Shown: positions 11,065 to 23,879, counted from the first letter of the stretch. The stretch: 64,000 nucleotides of DNA from Myxocyprinus asiaticus (GCF_019703515.2 NC_059393.1:11736001-11800000); one strand, 5' to 3'. Numbers and translations are program-made. The notes: generated by a model from the letters alone, not told the origin.

Positions 11065-12030
11065 TACTACAATATGAGGAACTCACTAGCATTTGCAACC
11101 AAATTTCACAATATGCAACTAAAGTGAAAATATTTGGCTTGTTTACATTTCACTCACCAGTAATTGTGTAGTTTAGTTGTGAAATGTTCAGCAGCGAGAT
11201 CCTTTCACAGCATGCTGAGAGTAAAAGTTGTTCCATGTAATGTGTGTCCAAGACGAGATCCACGCAACCCATTTGCCATTGAATACAATCTCTTTTAATA
11301 CCCTACCTGTTCTCTACAGTCAGTTGATGATCAAAACAACTACAAAAAACATTTAATTCTAATCATGCATCGCACAGATGAGGTAAAGCCATTCGAGTCC
11401 TCTTTAGTTAACGTGCTCATTTAAAAGTGCTGATTACAGAAATGCAGTTTTTTGTTAAAGACACAGTACCAGTTTTAGTAGGTGTTCAACAGATCAATGC
11501 AAATACTTGTAAATAGTACAAATTATGCAATTTAATAATAAATATGAAAAATATATAAAATATTTATTGATTGAATACATTTATTTGTTCATTTTTAAAA
11601 AGCCAAAATGTGACAAAAATGATGAAAAAGTAATAAAATATAATTAGTAAAATTAATATTTTCCTAATGTACCTAGTTAAAAGGTCCCCTGTATAATTAA
11701 CAGCATTAGCTGGGAGATAATTTCTTTTATATGTAATAAAAATGGACATTATAACTGAAATAAACCCATATGAATCGAATTGGAATTTAATCGAATCGAG
11801 AGCTTGTGAATCGGAATCGAATTGAATCGAGAAATCTTTATCAATACCCAGCCCTAGTACACAGTCCCTGCGTTCCAAGCAGCACAAAAGATGCCTTGGA
11901 AGGGCACTTCGAAGGGAGACCGATCTGGATAGTTATGTTGCAAGGTCATTCCAAACAGAATTTCCAATAAAAATTACTTAACAATCATACGGAACTAAAT
12001 TTTTATTTCCGAGCCATCCCCCATCAGACA
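11065..12030. other. Mostly unassigned; hAT-like right end at about 11,755-11,858
   Basis: Within this stretch 'gaatcgaattggaatttaat' to 'caatacccagccctagt' (about 11,769-11,857) resembles the right end of a hAT family whose terminus reads TAGGGCTGGGNATCGAT inversely. A similar end lies at 26,936-26,967. The remainder is AT-rich and shows no recognisable gene. Confidence 0.35.
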
Positions 12031-12425
12031 ATTTTGCATCAGTTCATAAGTCATCAACGGGTCCCTCAGAAACCAAGAAGTAATCACACTCACAGTTCCA
12101 TGTCCGCCCTAAAATAAAATTTTTGCTGCACTTACGGTTAGGTTTAGGGTTGGGATTTGGGTGTAGGGCTAATAAAATATGCATTTCTGTTGACTGTATC
12201 GCAACATTTAAAACTAAAAATACGACTCGCTTTTGGCGTCTCTCTGTGGACATTTCACACAAAAAAGTGGTGCTCACACATGTCCATATATTCAACAACA
12301 TTTTAAGGTTTGACCACTGGGGTCCAATATTCTAATTTTGATAAACACAGACCAATTTCTGCAGCAGAACGTTCTACCTATTGTCGCCGAATTCACAGTG
12401 CAATCAGACTGTCCGAACATACCCA
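12031..12425 (-). repeat. Copy of the unclassified five-copy dispersed repeat
   Basis: On the minus strand the ordered words are 'cagtctgattgcactgtgaa', 'ctgcagaaattggtctg', 'gaatatatggacatgtgtga', 'gaaatgtccacagag', 'ccctaaacctaacc' and 'attttattttaggg'. The same order is seen at 22.6, 48.3 and 59.0 kb. The open frames here on both strands are shadows of the repeat. Confidence 0.75.
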
Positions 12426-13523
12426 TGTCTTGCTTTTCAAGGACATTCTGATAATAGTACTAAAGTTTTCCAAGATTAATGTTTTAAATATTAAGACTGC
12501 TCTTCATTTTTTACTGCTGCTCTTCATATTTACAACCCTGAATAATGTTCCCATGGCGTTGTGAAACTGTGGTTGTTTATTCAGATAAAGCCATCATTAT
12601 TTTAATGATTCGGCCAATAGCGAGGTAACTATGTCCTCATTAGGGCATTTCTTTTTCACCTGTGTAAATGTAGAACTTCTGCAACACAGAAATGGAATAT
12701 GCACACAAACTCTTTCCATTTTATTTATTTTGTTAAGAGTACTTTCTATCATAATGTCCCTTTTGTAACCTATTCTGAGTTACAATGCTTTGAATAAAAG
12801 CAACAGGGAACAGAAATTTCAAGAAAGATCTGTAATTCAGTAAAATATATAAAAAAATAAAAATAAAACAAAAATCTCCAAAAACACTGCAGAGATTAAT
12901 GACATGCTTCAACAGAAAAGACAAGATGCAATCAAATGGCTGAGATATCCACAGTATCCATATATTTCAGTGAGGAGAGCGAGGTATTTGTGATGTCTAG
13001 TGCAGTTGGAAGAAAACTAGAGGAAGAGGCAACGCTGGCCGAAGGCTCCTGAACACCTTGACAGAATTTAACTTGGCAGTGGTGTGCAGGGGAGAAATTT
13101 GATGATACACCATGTGCGTCACTGTCACTGTGGTGCTAGACTCTAGGGATATTTATAGAGAGCTGTAAAAAAAAATGGTGTGAGACAAAAAAATCACTGC
13201 ACTACACGTCGATTTGTGTGAGAAACGTCTCTTAGTTGAGAACTGAATTGGAATTGCCAGGGGGTTACAAGTTCACATGTTTGAATTTTTTTTCACCTAC
13301 CTCTAGTTTTCAGATTTTCATCCACAACAGTTTTGCAGGTCTGCTTCAAAGATCTATACTATAGATTTGTTCATATTTGCTTGCGTTACATTCACAACCA
13401 TTAGGCAAGCCTGAAACGATCTTATGCCCAAAGCATTAAATAATTTATGACCATAAATAATGAAGCAATCACGGAGGCAGCAGAGATGAAAATTCCCATG
13501 CTAAGCCAACAAAATTAAGAGAT
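12426..13523. other. Unassigned sequence; possible regulatory patch at its right end
   Basis: Mostly AT-rich without genes. At about 13,430-13,500 'aataatttatgaccataaat' and 'gaagcaatcacggaggcagc' make a non-repetitive patch with Hox/Cdx-like TTTATGAC/CATAAA words. This is suggestive only. Confidence 0.3.
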
Positions 13524-13768
13524 GATTTTAACTGAAGTGTTTATTAAATTTAGGTATCAAATTGGATAGTTTATTGTGATATCTCATTTAGCCTATGCAA
13601 TGGTCACACAATTTTGTATAAAGGAGGGGCCTGACGAATTCAGTTGATTTTAACTTTTGTGTTTATTAAAATAAGTTATATATTTGGACTATCTGAGATA
13701 TCACAATCAACCATATTTATATAATGGTCATAGAATTTATAAAGTAGAGGCCTGAAAATCAATTGTCG
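13524..13768 (+). repeat. Degenerate tandem duplication, 122-bp period, with inverted core
   Basis: Unit A (13,524-13,645) and unit B (13,646-about 13,768) both start 'gattttaact' followed by 'gtgtttattaaa' and both end with 'aatggtca', 'aattt.tata' and 'aggcctga'. The central 13 bases are inverted between units: 'ttgtgatatctca' in A, 'tgagatatcacaa' in B. Confidence 0.65.
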
Positions 13769-15990
13769 TGTTACTTTTTTAACTCAATGGCTCTGTTCCA
13801 AATCCTTGTGAGCTGCCTCACTGTCTATGCTTTTTATGCATATTTTGGAAACTTATTTCATATCTTGGTTCCATCCAGCGTGATATCCCAAAATGTGCAT
13901 AAAATTATGTGGATAGAAACCCAGGTTTCCACCAGCAATAACTCAATAATCAATACTCTAACCCTCTGATGCACTGACCATTCATATACTGAAAGTTACA
14001 TTACCATTTGAATGCATTCTCCCCATGGAGTCTTCAACTAGAGATGACTTTAATGTAAAAAAACAAGCAATTTAAAAAAAGAAATGTGCCCAGAGGCAAT
14101 TATGAAAGGTTGGGCATCTGTGAACCATGTGCGTAGCCCAGTGCTGGCTATCCACCTTGTCAACACAAACTTGCAGCGAGACATGACATTCTCTGTCATA
14201 CTGTATCTTCAAGCGCAGGCCGCTCCAGAGGAAGACCAATGGTGAGGATCTGACAGTCCTGCGTCAGTGCCTCAGACAAGGGACGGGTCGAGCTTCAACA
14301 TGGTGCTATTCCTGGAGGACGGGCTATCTCTCTCTTTCTTTTCTCTTGGCAGGCTGTGGGGTGCAGAAGCAGGGAGATGAGTGGCAGGTGGACTCTGCCA
14401 TGTTTTAGATGATTGGAGGAGGCCTGACCCTGTGGCCCACTCCCTGCTGTTGTTTTCCGAGATAGAAAAACAAGCAGAGGGAGTGTTGAAGCAGAGAACG
14501 CTTACTAACTTGTCAAAGCAAGGCAGTCTGCTGGGCTTGTGTGAACAAAACGTAGAGTTGTGCAGCTATAGTTACACTGGACCTCACAGTGATTGACAGG
14601 AAGCACCTCAGAGGCAATTAGTGAATACACAAAAGATTACAATGCAACATGACTGGCCTTGATTTAACACAGAGTATTAAGCAACTAAAGCCTGAAATAT
14701 AACATTTAAGCTGAAAAATGTACTGATGTTCAGGAATGAAACTCTACATGGCACAAGCTGATAGGATTTAAACTTTTTATCTGTTAGCCAACCGGCTAGC
14801 TCATATGTGATATGTTAAGCCAATCGTCTCGCATGGTGTAAGCTTTGACATGTAATCATCGAGTCACCTCGGACATTTAATTTGCCCAGTTTTGCAGAAA
14901 ATCTGGTTTCACTGCAGTGCGCTGTGCATGTTTTTCTCCGAAACCCTCCTCCACCCTAGCTTCACCGGTCAAGATCTGGAACAAGGGGATTTTAAGCATA
15001 TCTAATTTTGCAGCAGCATGTCCTATATGCTTGGTTCAGCATGTCATTACTTTTGTCAAATCGTGCAGCAGCTTTTCACTTGCTCAACTCATTATGGTTG
15101 TGTATGTTCTAGCAGTAGCAAGTCTCCGTACTGGTCTCTAGCATTAGCTTAGCAGACCTAGTCCACCAAGACCAATTTACTATCAATATGTCACACCCAC
15201 ATTAACATGCTAAATCTTTCAGAGAGTGGTCATGACTGAATTAAAGTAAATCTTTGCACCATTTGCACACGCAATCCATTTTGCAATTGAATTTGTCAAT
15301 CTCTCCTGTTCTCACAGGAAACGTTCTTGTGTTCCATCTGCATTATTTTTAATTGTCGTTCTTTGTCCAGTACATGTGCATCAGCCGGGCGCTTTTGGGG
15401 CATCTCACTGGGTTTCAGCATCATTAGAGGCTTTCTTTACAAAATGTTAAAATGTGGTTAATAATCTAATGTTTACAATGAATGACTAATTTCTTATACA
15501 TCATGCAATGTTTCATAACTGGCCATATAATGATGAATTGTAACAGATCACCAGCTGATGACATTTTCATGGAGCTTAAAAATCGACATAATCCCTCTTC
15601 CTCCAAAAGCAGAATAAACCGGTATAGTTCTCCTACAATAAGCTTCAATATGGCACTGAAATCAGCCATTAGAAACTGTCATTAATACCCCTCCATTTCC
15701 ATACTCGCAGTACTTTGACCATGAATAGCGAACAGTGCTTTTCGTAAATGTCAAACCGCATTACCAGGAGGAGCACTCCTGATGTGAATTCAGACAAGAT
15801 CACATTCAGATAAGTCAGATTCAATCTCTTGTTCTTACCTAATGATAGTAATTACTGTCTGATGCACCTTTCAGGGAAAGTTCTCTGCAGAGTGTTTTAA
15901 TATCGTGTCTCTGATTAAAAAAGCATACCTCCATGTCAAAAAATGTGACCCCTTTGCTTGCTCGTCTCAGCCTGACATGACACGACCACG
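13769..15990. other. No recognisable feature in about 2.2 kb
   Basis: Sequence of moderate complexity. The stretch 14,100-14,600 is GC-richer and contains a 71-codon open frame (14,381-14,596) with no recognisable domain, splice context or repeat similarity. No mobile-element termini stand out. Confidence 0.4.
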
Positions 15991-16372
15991 GAGCTTCGTC
16001 TACAGTCCGTTAACGGGCAGTTTCATAATCATAAGCTCTGGTTGACATTATGGCCTCTATTCCCAAGTTAGGTGCAGCGTTATGCGGTATGGCCATGCAC
16101 TTCATCTTATCCAATTTTCCAGTGGTAGCACTATAAGTGCAATTTTTGTGCCTCTGTAACCTGTAACTGGATGTCAGTGGGAGTGTTTGCACTATCAGTG
16201 GGCATATATGTGTAAACAGTGGGTGTATTGCAAAAATATACTGTATGAGAGGTCCACATACATGAAGTGGCACAAGCCTAATTTGCTGTTTTTGTTCTCT
16301 GATATCTTAAGTCAGATCACACAGTACTGCACTTAAGATGTAACGGTCTTAAAATAGGGCCCTATGACTGAG
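15991..16372. mobile_element. Probable hAT-like MITE fragment
   Basis: Ends in 'cttaaaatagggccctat', the inverse of the GGGCCCTATTTTAA terminus typical of a widespread fish hAT-type MITE. The interior has 'aggtgcagcgttatgcggta' and 'ccagtggtagcactataag'. The left end is uncertain and an 87-codon frame here looks accidental. Confidence 0.4.
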
Positions 16373-16631
16373 AAAGAACTGGATTAGTTGAACTTTGCAT
16401 GGTTTATGGCTTGAAATCTTACAAAGATTTTCAGAGTTTTTTTTTTTTTGTGTGTATTCAGCTTAGTTCTCTGTCTGTGTGAAATAATTGTTACTTTTAG
16501 ATGAACAGAAATTCTGTGCAACTCTTTAGACATTTTTTGCTAATTATTTCTGTTTTTCTGATTTTTTTATCTGCCGGTCTTATATTTTAATATCATCTAT
16601 TTCAGATTTACCCACCCCTAAATGGTATGTG

Positions 16632-16664
<33 letters not shown>

Positions 16665-17916
16665 GTTGTAGGTCAGTCAGCTGGGGGGTTCTTGATCAAA
16701 ATAAGCTACAAGGTGGACCAGACTGTATGCTGCAAGTCAAAAGTCTACTTACATGAGACTTGATTTGCTTGCTGGCTCTGAAAATTGAGGAATAACAGTG
16801 CTACCCAGCCAACAATCCATATTTATACAGCTGCTGAAAACTGAAATAGTAATTGCCAGCCATCTGCTGGCTAGTACTCCAACTTTTCAACCTAAATGAT
16901 GAGAACTTCTCGTTCATCCAAATATTTCCCACTATGACTTACAAAGGGGGGAGGAAAACAATTCCCGTAAAACAGATTTTTCTGATTTTCATCCAACAAT
17001 GTTCTATACTTTAAGCTCACAGTAATCCACTGGTTGTCTGTCCAATGGTTATTTTTTTCACATTAATCTGTGTTCTGCCATGGATTGCCCAAGGAGCCCT
17101 CTCAAAGAGGATTCAGTTTTATAACTGCCCTTAAGATAGAGGTCAGGGAGCCATTTCCAAAAATATTTAACCTTATTTTTAGATGGTATCTTATCCCATA
17201 GATCCACTGACCACTACAATTCCACGCTTTCTGCTAAATAAAAGGATTGCCTCTTTAAGATGACCTGTAAGTGCCTTCTGAAAAATATCGAATTACTTGA
17301 ACATCATCCACAAATACTGTTAGCACTTACGTTGACACTTCAAAACATGGGCTACATTCAGAATAACATACTAGCATACTACTTCTATTATTGCTGCAGC
17401 ATAATACAGCTTGAATAAATAAGTGAAGAAAAGCCTTACTTTTATGAAAACCAATTAAACGAAACCAATATTGTATTCCTCAAACAGGCTATATTATTTG
17501 AATTCCCAGAACTCTAAATGAAAGTGCTTTTACATAGCTTCTATGCAAGAGAATATTTCAATAGAGGTATAAAGTCATTCTCAGTAAGGCTATTATGTTG
17601 TTGGGTAACAATCCTACCAAGACAGACAAGTTTGCCATTGTCCTGTTAAATTCTATGTACACTTAATATGGGAAAAGCTTGCTCAATAATGCATGCTTCC
17701 TCTTTGGCTGAATTCTAGCCATTGAAAGTTCCACAAATGTTAGCCTAATGATTCATTATCATTTGATATTTCCACCGTGTTTGCATGCCAGAAATCAAAG
17801 CAACAGACCTCAGTAATCACATATAGACATCTGGCAGCACAGTAGAAAATGCCAAACAAAATCTGAGCAACCATGTGAGAAGACCTTCAATACTCCAGAG
17901 CTGTCCTGCTCTAAAC
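16373..17916. other. No recognisable feature; homopolymer tracts
   Basis: AT-rich, gene-free sequence. A poly-T tract lies at about 16,438-16,449 and a poly-A tract of about 30 bases at about 16,633-16,661. No target duplication or SINE head was found beside the poly-A tract. Confidence 0.4.
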
Positions 17917-17964
<48 letters not shown>

Positions 17965-17988
17965 GTCTGTCTGTCTGTCTGTCTGTCT
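17917..17988 (+). repeat. Compound microsatellite (ATCT)n then (GTCT)n
   Basis: About eleven ATCT units are followed by about seven GTCT units, directly readable in the sequence. Confidence 0.97.
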
Positions 17989-18231
17989 CATTTTTCAAGA
18001 AGTTTTCAGCTTCTGTGTAAGATTGCCAGTATTTATAATGGTTAGTATTTTCCTCTAATGGCTCTGTGCACCCTCATGTCACACAGTAAAAGACCATAAT
18101 GAGTGGTTGTAAGCACACATGGTAGAGCATTTGCACATATGTGGTCTGTCAGCTTGCACACTGATTTCAAGATAAATGCTTTTACGTACATGGTATATAT
18201 TTCATGACTTCACAGTAGACGCTGTATATTA

Positions 18232-18272
18232 TGTGTGTGTGTGTGTGTATGTGTGTGTGTGTGGGTGTGTAA
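18232..18272 (+). repeat. (GT)n microsatellite, interrupted
   Basis: 'gtgtgtgtgtgtgtatgtgt' then 'gtgtgtgtgggtgtgt' with two interruptions. Confidence 0.95.
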
Positions 18273-18567
18273 ATACGTGTAGCCTACTCACGTAGCCTAA
18301 TCATTTCTAAGGGATTTGATCTGAGTCAAATGTTTACAGAACTCAATTCAAGTTTCAATAAGGCCTTCAAATTTTGTACTTTTTTATTTTATTATTGTGG
18401 GCTGACCATACAGGAAAATGTTTTCATTGGCTAATGAGTTTTGAAGCAAGGCTTTTTGACCTGGAAGTAAATACTTCATTTTCTACCCACAATAGTACCA
18501 GAGTTGTGTAAAGTCAGTTTTGTACAAATGTAATCCAGTACTTTTCACTATTAACTGAAGCCTTGCA
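18273..18567. other. No recognisable feature
   Basis: AT-rich spacer between the GT microsatellite and the MITE. Confidence 0.4.
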
Positions 18568-19088
18568 TTAAAGGGGTCATAACATGCCTTTTTTATTATT
18601 CTCTGAGGTTCAGTTATAATATTACTAGTTTTTTTTATTTATTTTTTTTGTTGCACAAAATAATAATAATTTTCCACCCACATTCTGACCCTCTGTCAGA
18701 AACACTCAGTTTTGGTGCTGCTTCTCCTTTAAGACTTGACAGTACACGCCCACTGTTATGATTGGCTCTCTGCCCTTGACTGACCTGCACTCTCCTTGTC
18801 ATCTCACTGCTCACCGCTTCTGGGCGGGGCTACGGAAGTGATAAGATAATGTAGGTGTTGATGTGTTTTAGAGGCGGTCAGATGCAAATGTCTACCACAG
18901 TGTGAAATCACAATGTGGAGGAAGTAGAGAACGAGTCGTTTTGGCAGCTTGGTTTCAACAAATGCTCTTTTTGCGGTGAGAAAGACATTTTGAGTTCTGA
19001 AACTTACAGTATGTTTTTATAGTACAATTACCTCTTATATGTCAAAAGATCGAAGGAAATTTGATTCCTCATTTCATGACCTCTTTAA
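18568..19088 (+). mobile_element. TTAA-flanked MITE (about 520 bp)
   Basis: It starts 'ttaaaggggtcataacatg' and ends 'catttcatgacctctttaa', giving inverted termini with three mismatches in 16 bp, flanked by TTAA on both sides. The interior contains 'cagaaacactcagttttggt' and 'ctacggaagtgataaga', which recur in the broken copy at 31,767-32,610. TTAA target choice is typical of piggyBac and Kolobok elements, so the superfamily is inferred from that alone. No coding capacity. Confidence 0.8.
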
Positions 19089-20830
19089 GGGACACACATG
19101 GTTGCATTGTCAGCTGGTGATCACAAAACAAATTTTAAATGCTTTATGGACATTATTCAGAGTAGTGCCATTTTAAATTTTTGACAGGTATGTCAACGAG
19201 GCTGTGAGGGAAATATTTAAATAGTTGTACTTTTTTTTAAACTTAAGTGTTTTATATCATTCCACTGAAGAAACATTGAAAAAAAAAAAAAAAAAAAAAA
19301 AAAAACAATCTTCCAAGAAATGTCATTAGACAAATAAACTCCAGAAAACATGAGTTGTGGGAAATTAGATGTGATCTAGGAGCTTTATACAGCTTTGTTT
19401 TTGTGTATACCCATCATAGTAGATTCCAGCACCATTCTCACACCCCTCTCACCAGCATTACTGAGCATAGACCTCCTCTGATCTCAAAATCTGTAATGTG
19501 TCTGGAAGTGATGAATGGCAACAGGGCCAAAATGCTCACTCTACAGGGCAGATGGCTGATCCTGCAACCCCTCATTTCCTAATAAATCAATCCAGGAGAA
19601 AACTGAGATTTGTAGGTTTTCAGCACACATAATTTAGCACACGATGACACAGTCGCAGAGAGCAGTAGTCATGGGTGAATGCAAATATCAAAACGATTAA
19701 TCTATTCTGACCTGGGCAGCGTAATCTAGTCAAATACTATAGGTAAGTAAATAAAGTGCAACATTATTAACGATTACAGTGCTTGCAAGATGGCACAGGG
19801 GTTTGTTCTAAGCCCCAAGTATTAAACTTCTGCAATCAATTCAGCCCGAACTGCTGAATGCTGAAGTGGTTAAAGTTGCACCTCTCCTGTCTTTGAATTT
19901 TTTGAATTGTGCATAGTCAATGCTGGTTGATCATGGGCCCTGTCATTGGTGCTTGCAGCTAAATTTGTATGTTATTTTTCATCATAGGCCTCATCTTTGA
20001 GGAATGACTATATGACAATGCATGACACCTCAACCATATCTTGTCATGACTAGACTGTCGGTGGTTGGTCTTCGGAAGTTATTTTTAGAGGTTACCCTCA
20101 TTATGCCACGGTCAAAGCTATACTTTAAGTTTGCAAAATCACGGGGTATTAAATCCAGTCCTCACTGTTTTGAAAAATCTGTTTTGTTTTTTGTTTTTTT
20201 GTTTTTTGTCTCTTGATTAATTATTCATGCTATGCTGAATAAGGCCTGATGATTTTTTAAAAGAAAGAAAGTAAGACTTCTTGCATCAGCAGTGAAATTG
20301 TCCTTTAAAAAATCTTTTTTAACATCTTTTTTTGTTTGTTTGTTTTCTGGTTGGTACTTGCAGCATTCTCACTTATCAGATATTTTGCATTTTGACTGTG
20401 TGATGACACCTCCAAACAAGTGCTAAGACGAGAAAAGACTCAAGCATGTCACAGGCTTTTCCCCAAGATGCCAGGTGTCTCTTCACATTGGAAAGTGCCA
20501 AGACTGCATGTACAAATGAACAAAGCAATACAATTAGACAATTAATTTTCTTACAAATTACTCAGATTTTGTCTGATTTTGTAGTGGTGAAGTGTCTCAT
20601 TTTCATACTAGTGCTGGCAAGTGGAATTTTAAAAATAATTACCATTTTCAAGCAGGATTCACAGACACTGCCCCTGTCTGCTGTTCGGTGGACAAACGGG
20701 TAGTCTCAGCCCAAACTCAAACCATTAGTAGAGCCAGTTTTGCTGTATTGGGCTGGTCGAGATTCAGTGGTTCAGTGTACACTGGGGAAAATCAATCTTT
20801 GAATAACTTACTGATAGGTGTTGCTGCATA
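19089..20830. other. No recognisable feature; poly-A tract
   Basis: A poly-A run of about 26 bases lies at about 19,279-19,304. Short open frames (19,355-19,582; 20,022-20,216; 20,446-20,703) are without motifs and overlap in frames, so no gene is called. Confidence 0.4.
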
Positions 20831-21465
20831 TTAAAGGAATGTTCAGAGTGTATTAATAGTTAAGCTCAATCGATAGCATTTGTAGCAATTGTTGATTACC
20901 ACAGTGAATAAATTCGTCTAATTCCTCATTTAGTCATTTACAATGGATGTGAATGAGGCCCGTACATAAACATTAAAATACACCCTGTTGCAAAAGTATA
21001 GCCACAAGATGTAAACAGTATGTGTGTTAACATGTTTTTAATGTGATAAAATCTCTGTTCTTCATGATTTTTGTGAGATAAAACCTCTGTTATACATGAT
21101 TTTAGTGTGATATAATCACTTACAGAGATTGCAGGGTTTAGCAGCATTATGTAATCATAGTGAAAAGTTGCAAAATTGGATATAGCTTTTCACAGGTTTT
21201 ACAAAGTTTAATAAGCGATTAACTTAGCTATATATTAAGCTATAATTTAGAAACAGTGTGCATTTTAATGTTTCTGGACTGGACCTATTCACTACCATTG
21301 TAAGTGCCTTTTTGTTACTGAGATTTCTGCTTCTTTTCTTTTTTCTTTTTAAGACACGACAGGTGAGTCTGAATATTATTCTTTATTTATTTTTTGTAAT
21401 CAACATTATGCCACAAATGCTGTTGATTTAGATTAACATTTATTGAAACTGTAATATTCCTTTAA
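20831..21465. repeat. Foldback MITE flanked by TTAA
   Basis: Left start 'ttaaaggaatgttcagagtg' and right end 'actgtaatattcctttaa' are inverted. Deeper in the arms 'agcatttgtagcaattgttg' pairs inversely with 'caacattatgccacaaatgc', and 'aaacattaaaatacacc' with 'gtgcattttaatgtttc'. The arms cover roughly 150-200 bp on each side. No coding capacity. Confidence 0.75.
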
Positions 21466-22380
21466 GCTGGGATAGGAGAAAATATTTTAACATTAAAAAA
21501 GTTTTTCAAGAGACATTTAAATTTCATTTAAGATCATTTTTGTCTGAAATGTTTCTCCTAAAGTTCCTTAGGAGAAATACAAATACTGTATGCACAAATG
21601 AGACAGGTGTTGGCATAAGTGTACGGAACTATAGAATTAATATGGATTGCAAAGCTCAGATAATTTAGTTATGGAAGAATATGATGTAAACTATTTGAGT
21701 TCATGTTCAAATCCCTGAGCATGACTTTGGTATCTTGGCAAATCTGAGCACAGTTTAAGACATTGTTGAGATCTCTTCTAAAATTCTGGATTATGTACTG
21801 TAGGTATGTTGGTAGAGAAGCATGGATTAGAGCATGTAGGTATGTACTGTATATCTGAGAAGCAGGAAACCTAAAAAGTTAAAAGGAGTGCAGTTTTTGG
21901 GCCATTTGCATCACCAAATGGAATTGCAAAAATAATTAGTTTTTCCAAATTAGCCTTCTCTGCAACACAAAAGAAACACACAAGTAAATTTGGCAGTAAA
22001 TTAACCATATTCATTATGTGCAGTGACTGACTTTTGCTGGTTATATTGCAAGGGCACAGAACAAAGCTATACATCCATGCTTCCAGTCTAGAGCCAGAGT
22101 GATTTATTGCAATGTCTATTTTTGAATAATGTCTTCTGACATCTGCTCCAGTCCTGCCATTTAAATGGAGGTATGGATCTGTCCCACTCTGTGATTAATT
22201 ATGAGAAAGCCATGGGCTAACACTGTCAGGCAGCTCTGAGTTGAGCTTAATTCGTACTGACAGAACTTATCTACAGTGAGATAGTAACCCCAACCCAGCC
22301 CCCCAACCTCAAACCCTTAAACACACTCATATATGCATAGAGCCATGGGGTGAGACCAAAGCTCACAGAAAATTTAATTA
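21466..22380. other. No recognisable feature
   Basis: AT-rich sequence without recognised repeats, genes or strong motifs. Confidence 0.4.
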
Positions 22381-22555
22381 GTATTGCTTGCTAAGGCAAG
22401 CATCACTATTACTACTGGATATATTCCGGTTACTGATTTGAACAAACCCTTAATCCTAAGTATTAGCTATGAGACTTGACCCATCCTGCACTGTTTGTGC
22501 TAAGGACATGAATGATGCGTAAAATCCTGACTAATCTCACTGTGACTTCTTTGAA
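22381..22555 (+). repeat. Dispersed 'aaggcaagcatcactattac' repeat, copy 1
   Basis: 'gcttgctaaggcaagcatca' with 'ctattactactggatat', and later 'ctgcactgtttgtgctaagg' and 'acatgaatgatgcgtaaaat'. The same words in the same order recur at 46,345-46,530. The unit starts with a small palindrome (gcttgc..aaggcaagc). Family unknown. Confidence 0.65.
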
Positions 22556-23107
22556 TTCAGCAGGTTGAAATTTCTGCTGCTGAAATTGGTCTGTTCTTAC
22601 TGAAATTCAAATCAATGCCCCTAGTGGCTGAAGCTGGAAGTGTTGTTGAATGTATGGGCATGTGTGAGCTTTAGTCTATGTGAAATATCAACAGACTGGC
22701 ACCAAAATCGAGCTGTATTTTTTTGTTGGAAATTATATAATTCAGCCAAAAGGAAAGCATAATTTATTAACTCTACCCCTCAACCCAAACCCCAGCCCAA
22801 AACCTAACAATCAATGGAGTAAAAATATAATTTTAGAGCAAAAATGCAACCTCTGAATCGTGCTTACCATTGTTTATGTCAACGCAATTACTTCCTGGTT
22901 TCCATGGGATGAGAACCTGTGTCATGGAGGTTGCTTGTAAAATGTGATATCAGTAGTGCCACAGGAAAAGGTAAGCACATTAGAGTTGATGCAAAAATGT
23001 CTGATGGAAGATGGCGATTGAGAGTAACTAGAGATGTGTCGATTTCAGGGTACAGGAACATTCAGTGGCAACATGTCAATTTCCTGTGTGATCATGCTGG
23101 ACTTTTG
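22556..23107 (+). repeat. Longest copy of the unclassified five-copy dispersed repeat
   Basis: Order of conserved words: 'gctgaaattggtctgttc', 'gtggctgaagctggaagtgt', 'catgtgtgag', 'aacccaaaccccagccc', 'caatggagtaaaaatata', 'cttcctggtttccatggga', 'gtgccacaggaaaaggtaag' and 'cagtggcaacatgtcaattt'. Related copies lie at 8,225, 12,031 (minus), 48,293 and 59,035. No convincing reading frame or transposon terminus is visible. Confidence 0.75.
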
Positions 23108-23735
23108 ATTGCAGACATGAACCATTCACTTTTTTTTTTTTTTTTTTCTGAAAATGTAAAAATCTAGGGTCTTCACAAGTGTCATCTCGTGAGATGGCAG
23201 CTGATTATTTGGTTGAAGGACCCTGGTTCCTCTTGCAGATATTTGACTTGTCAGTAACACTAAGAATGAAGACCCCCAAAAAATTCTTGAGTTTTTGTTT
23301 TTTACATGAAAACAAGTAGACAAACATATATTTCAACTGCCTCATAGCAATATAGATGTTTTCTTTTATAAAAATCCAGACCGTCAGGAAAAGTTCAAGG
23401 GTCGAGAACATAGTTGATGAAAAGCATAAATGAGTCTGACAGTATGAAATCTTCCATGTCTTTCATGCCATATTTATAATAATCATCTGAAACAAGTCTT
23501 TGAAGTAGCCTCAGTTGCGTTTGATGTGAGCAACCTCCATTATTTAAAGGCTTTTTAAAGTTAGCTTTCTCCCAAACACAGTGAAAAACACAGCAGGAAC
23601 GTAATCTGAATGAAAAATGGCTAGCTGAGTCTTAAAAATGGTTTATTTATGAAAAGACATATTCAGTCTCTGGAAGATATGCTCATTGAGAAAGCACTCT
23701 CCAGTTATTTTAATGAGACTCCACAGCGAGACGTT
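23108..23735. other. No recognisable feature; poly-T tracts
   Basis: AT-rich spacer. Open frames on the minus strand between 23,126 and 23,411 are without motifs. Confidence 0.4.
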
Positions 23736-23875
23736 TTTTTTTTTTTTTTGGAATGCCCAATTCCCTCTACTTAGTAGGTCCTCGTGGTGGCGCGGTTACT
23801 CACCTCAATCTGGGTGGCGGAGGACAAGTCTCAGTTGCCTGCCCTTCTGAGACAGTCAATCCACACATCTTATCT
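23736..23875 (-). mobile_element. SINE 3' tail fragment, minus orientation
   Basis: A poly-T start, then 'ggaatgcccaattccctcta', 'ctcacctcaatctgggtgg', 'acaagtctcagttgcc' and 'gacagtcaatccacacatc' match the tail half of the SINE at 47,372-47,777. Homology stops at 'cttatc', exactly where DIRS sequence begins. The tRNA-like head is absent. Confidence 0.85.
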
Positions 23876-23879
23876 GAAA

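Noticed and set aside
14381..14596. Small protein-coding gene of 71 codons
   Set aside because: No domain, no splice or promoter context, and similar-length chance frames are everywhere in the window.
16633..16661. Processed pseudogene tail (poly-A)
   Set aside because: No coding similarity upstream and no flanking duplication were found.
17917..17988. CRISPR-like array
   Set aside because: It is a simple tetranucleotide microsatellite without spacers, in vertebrate DNA.
22780..22810. Interstitial telomere repeat (CCCTAA-like run)
   Set aside because: The run is irregular and is part of a dispersed repeat found in five places.
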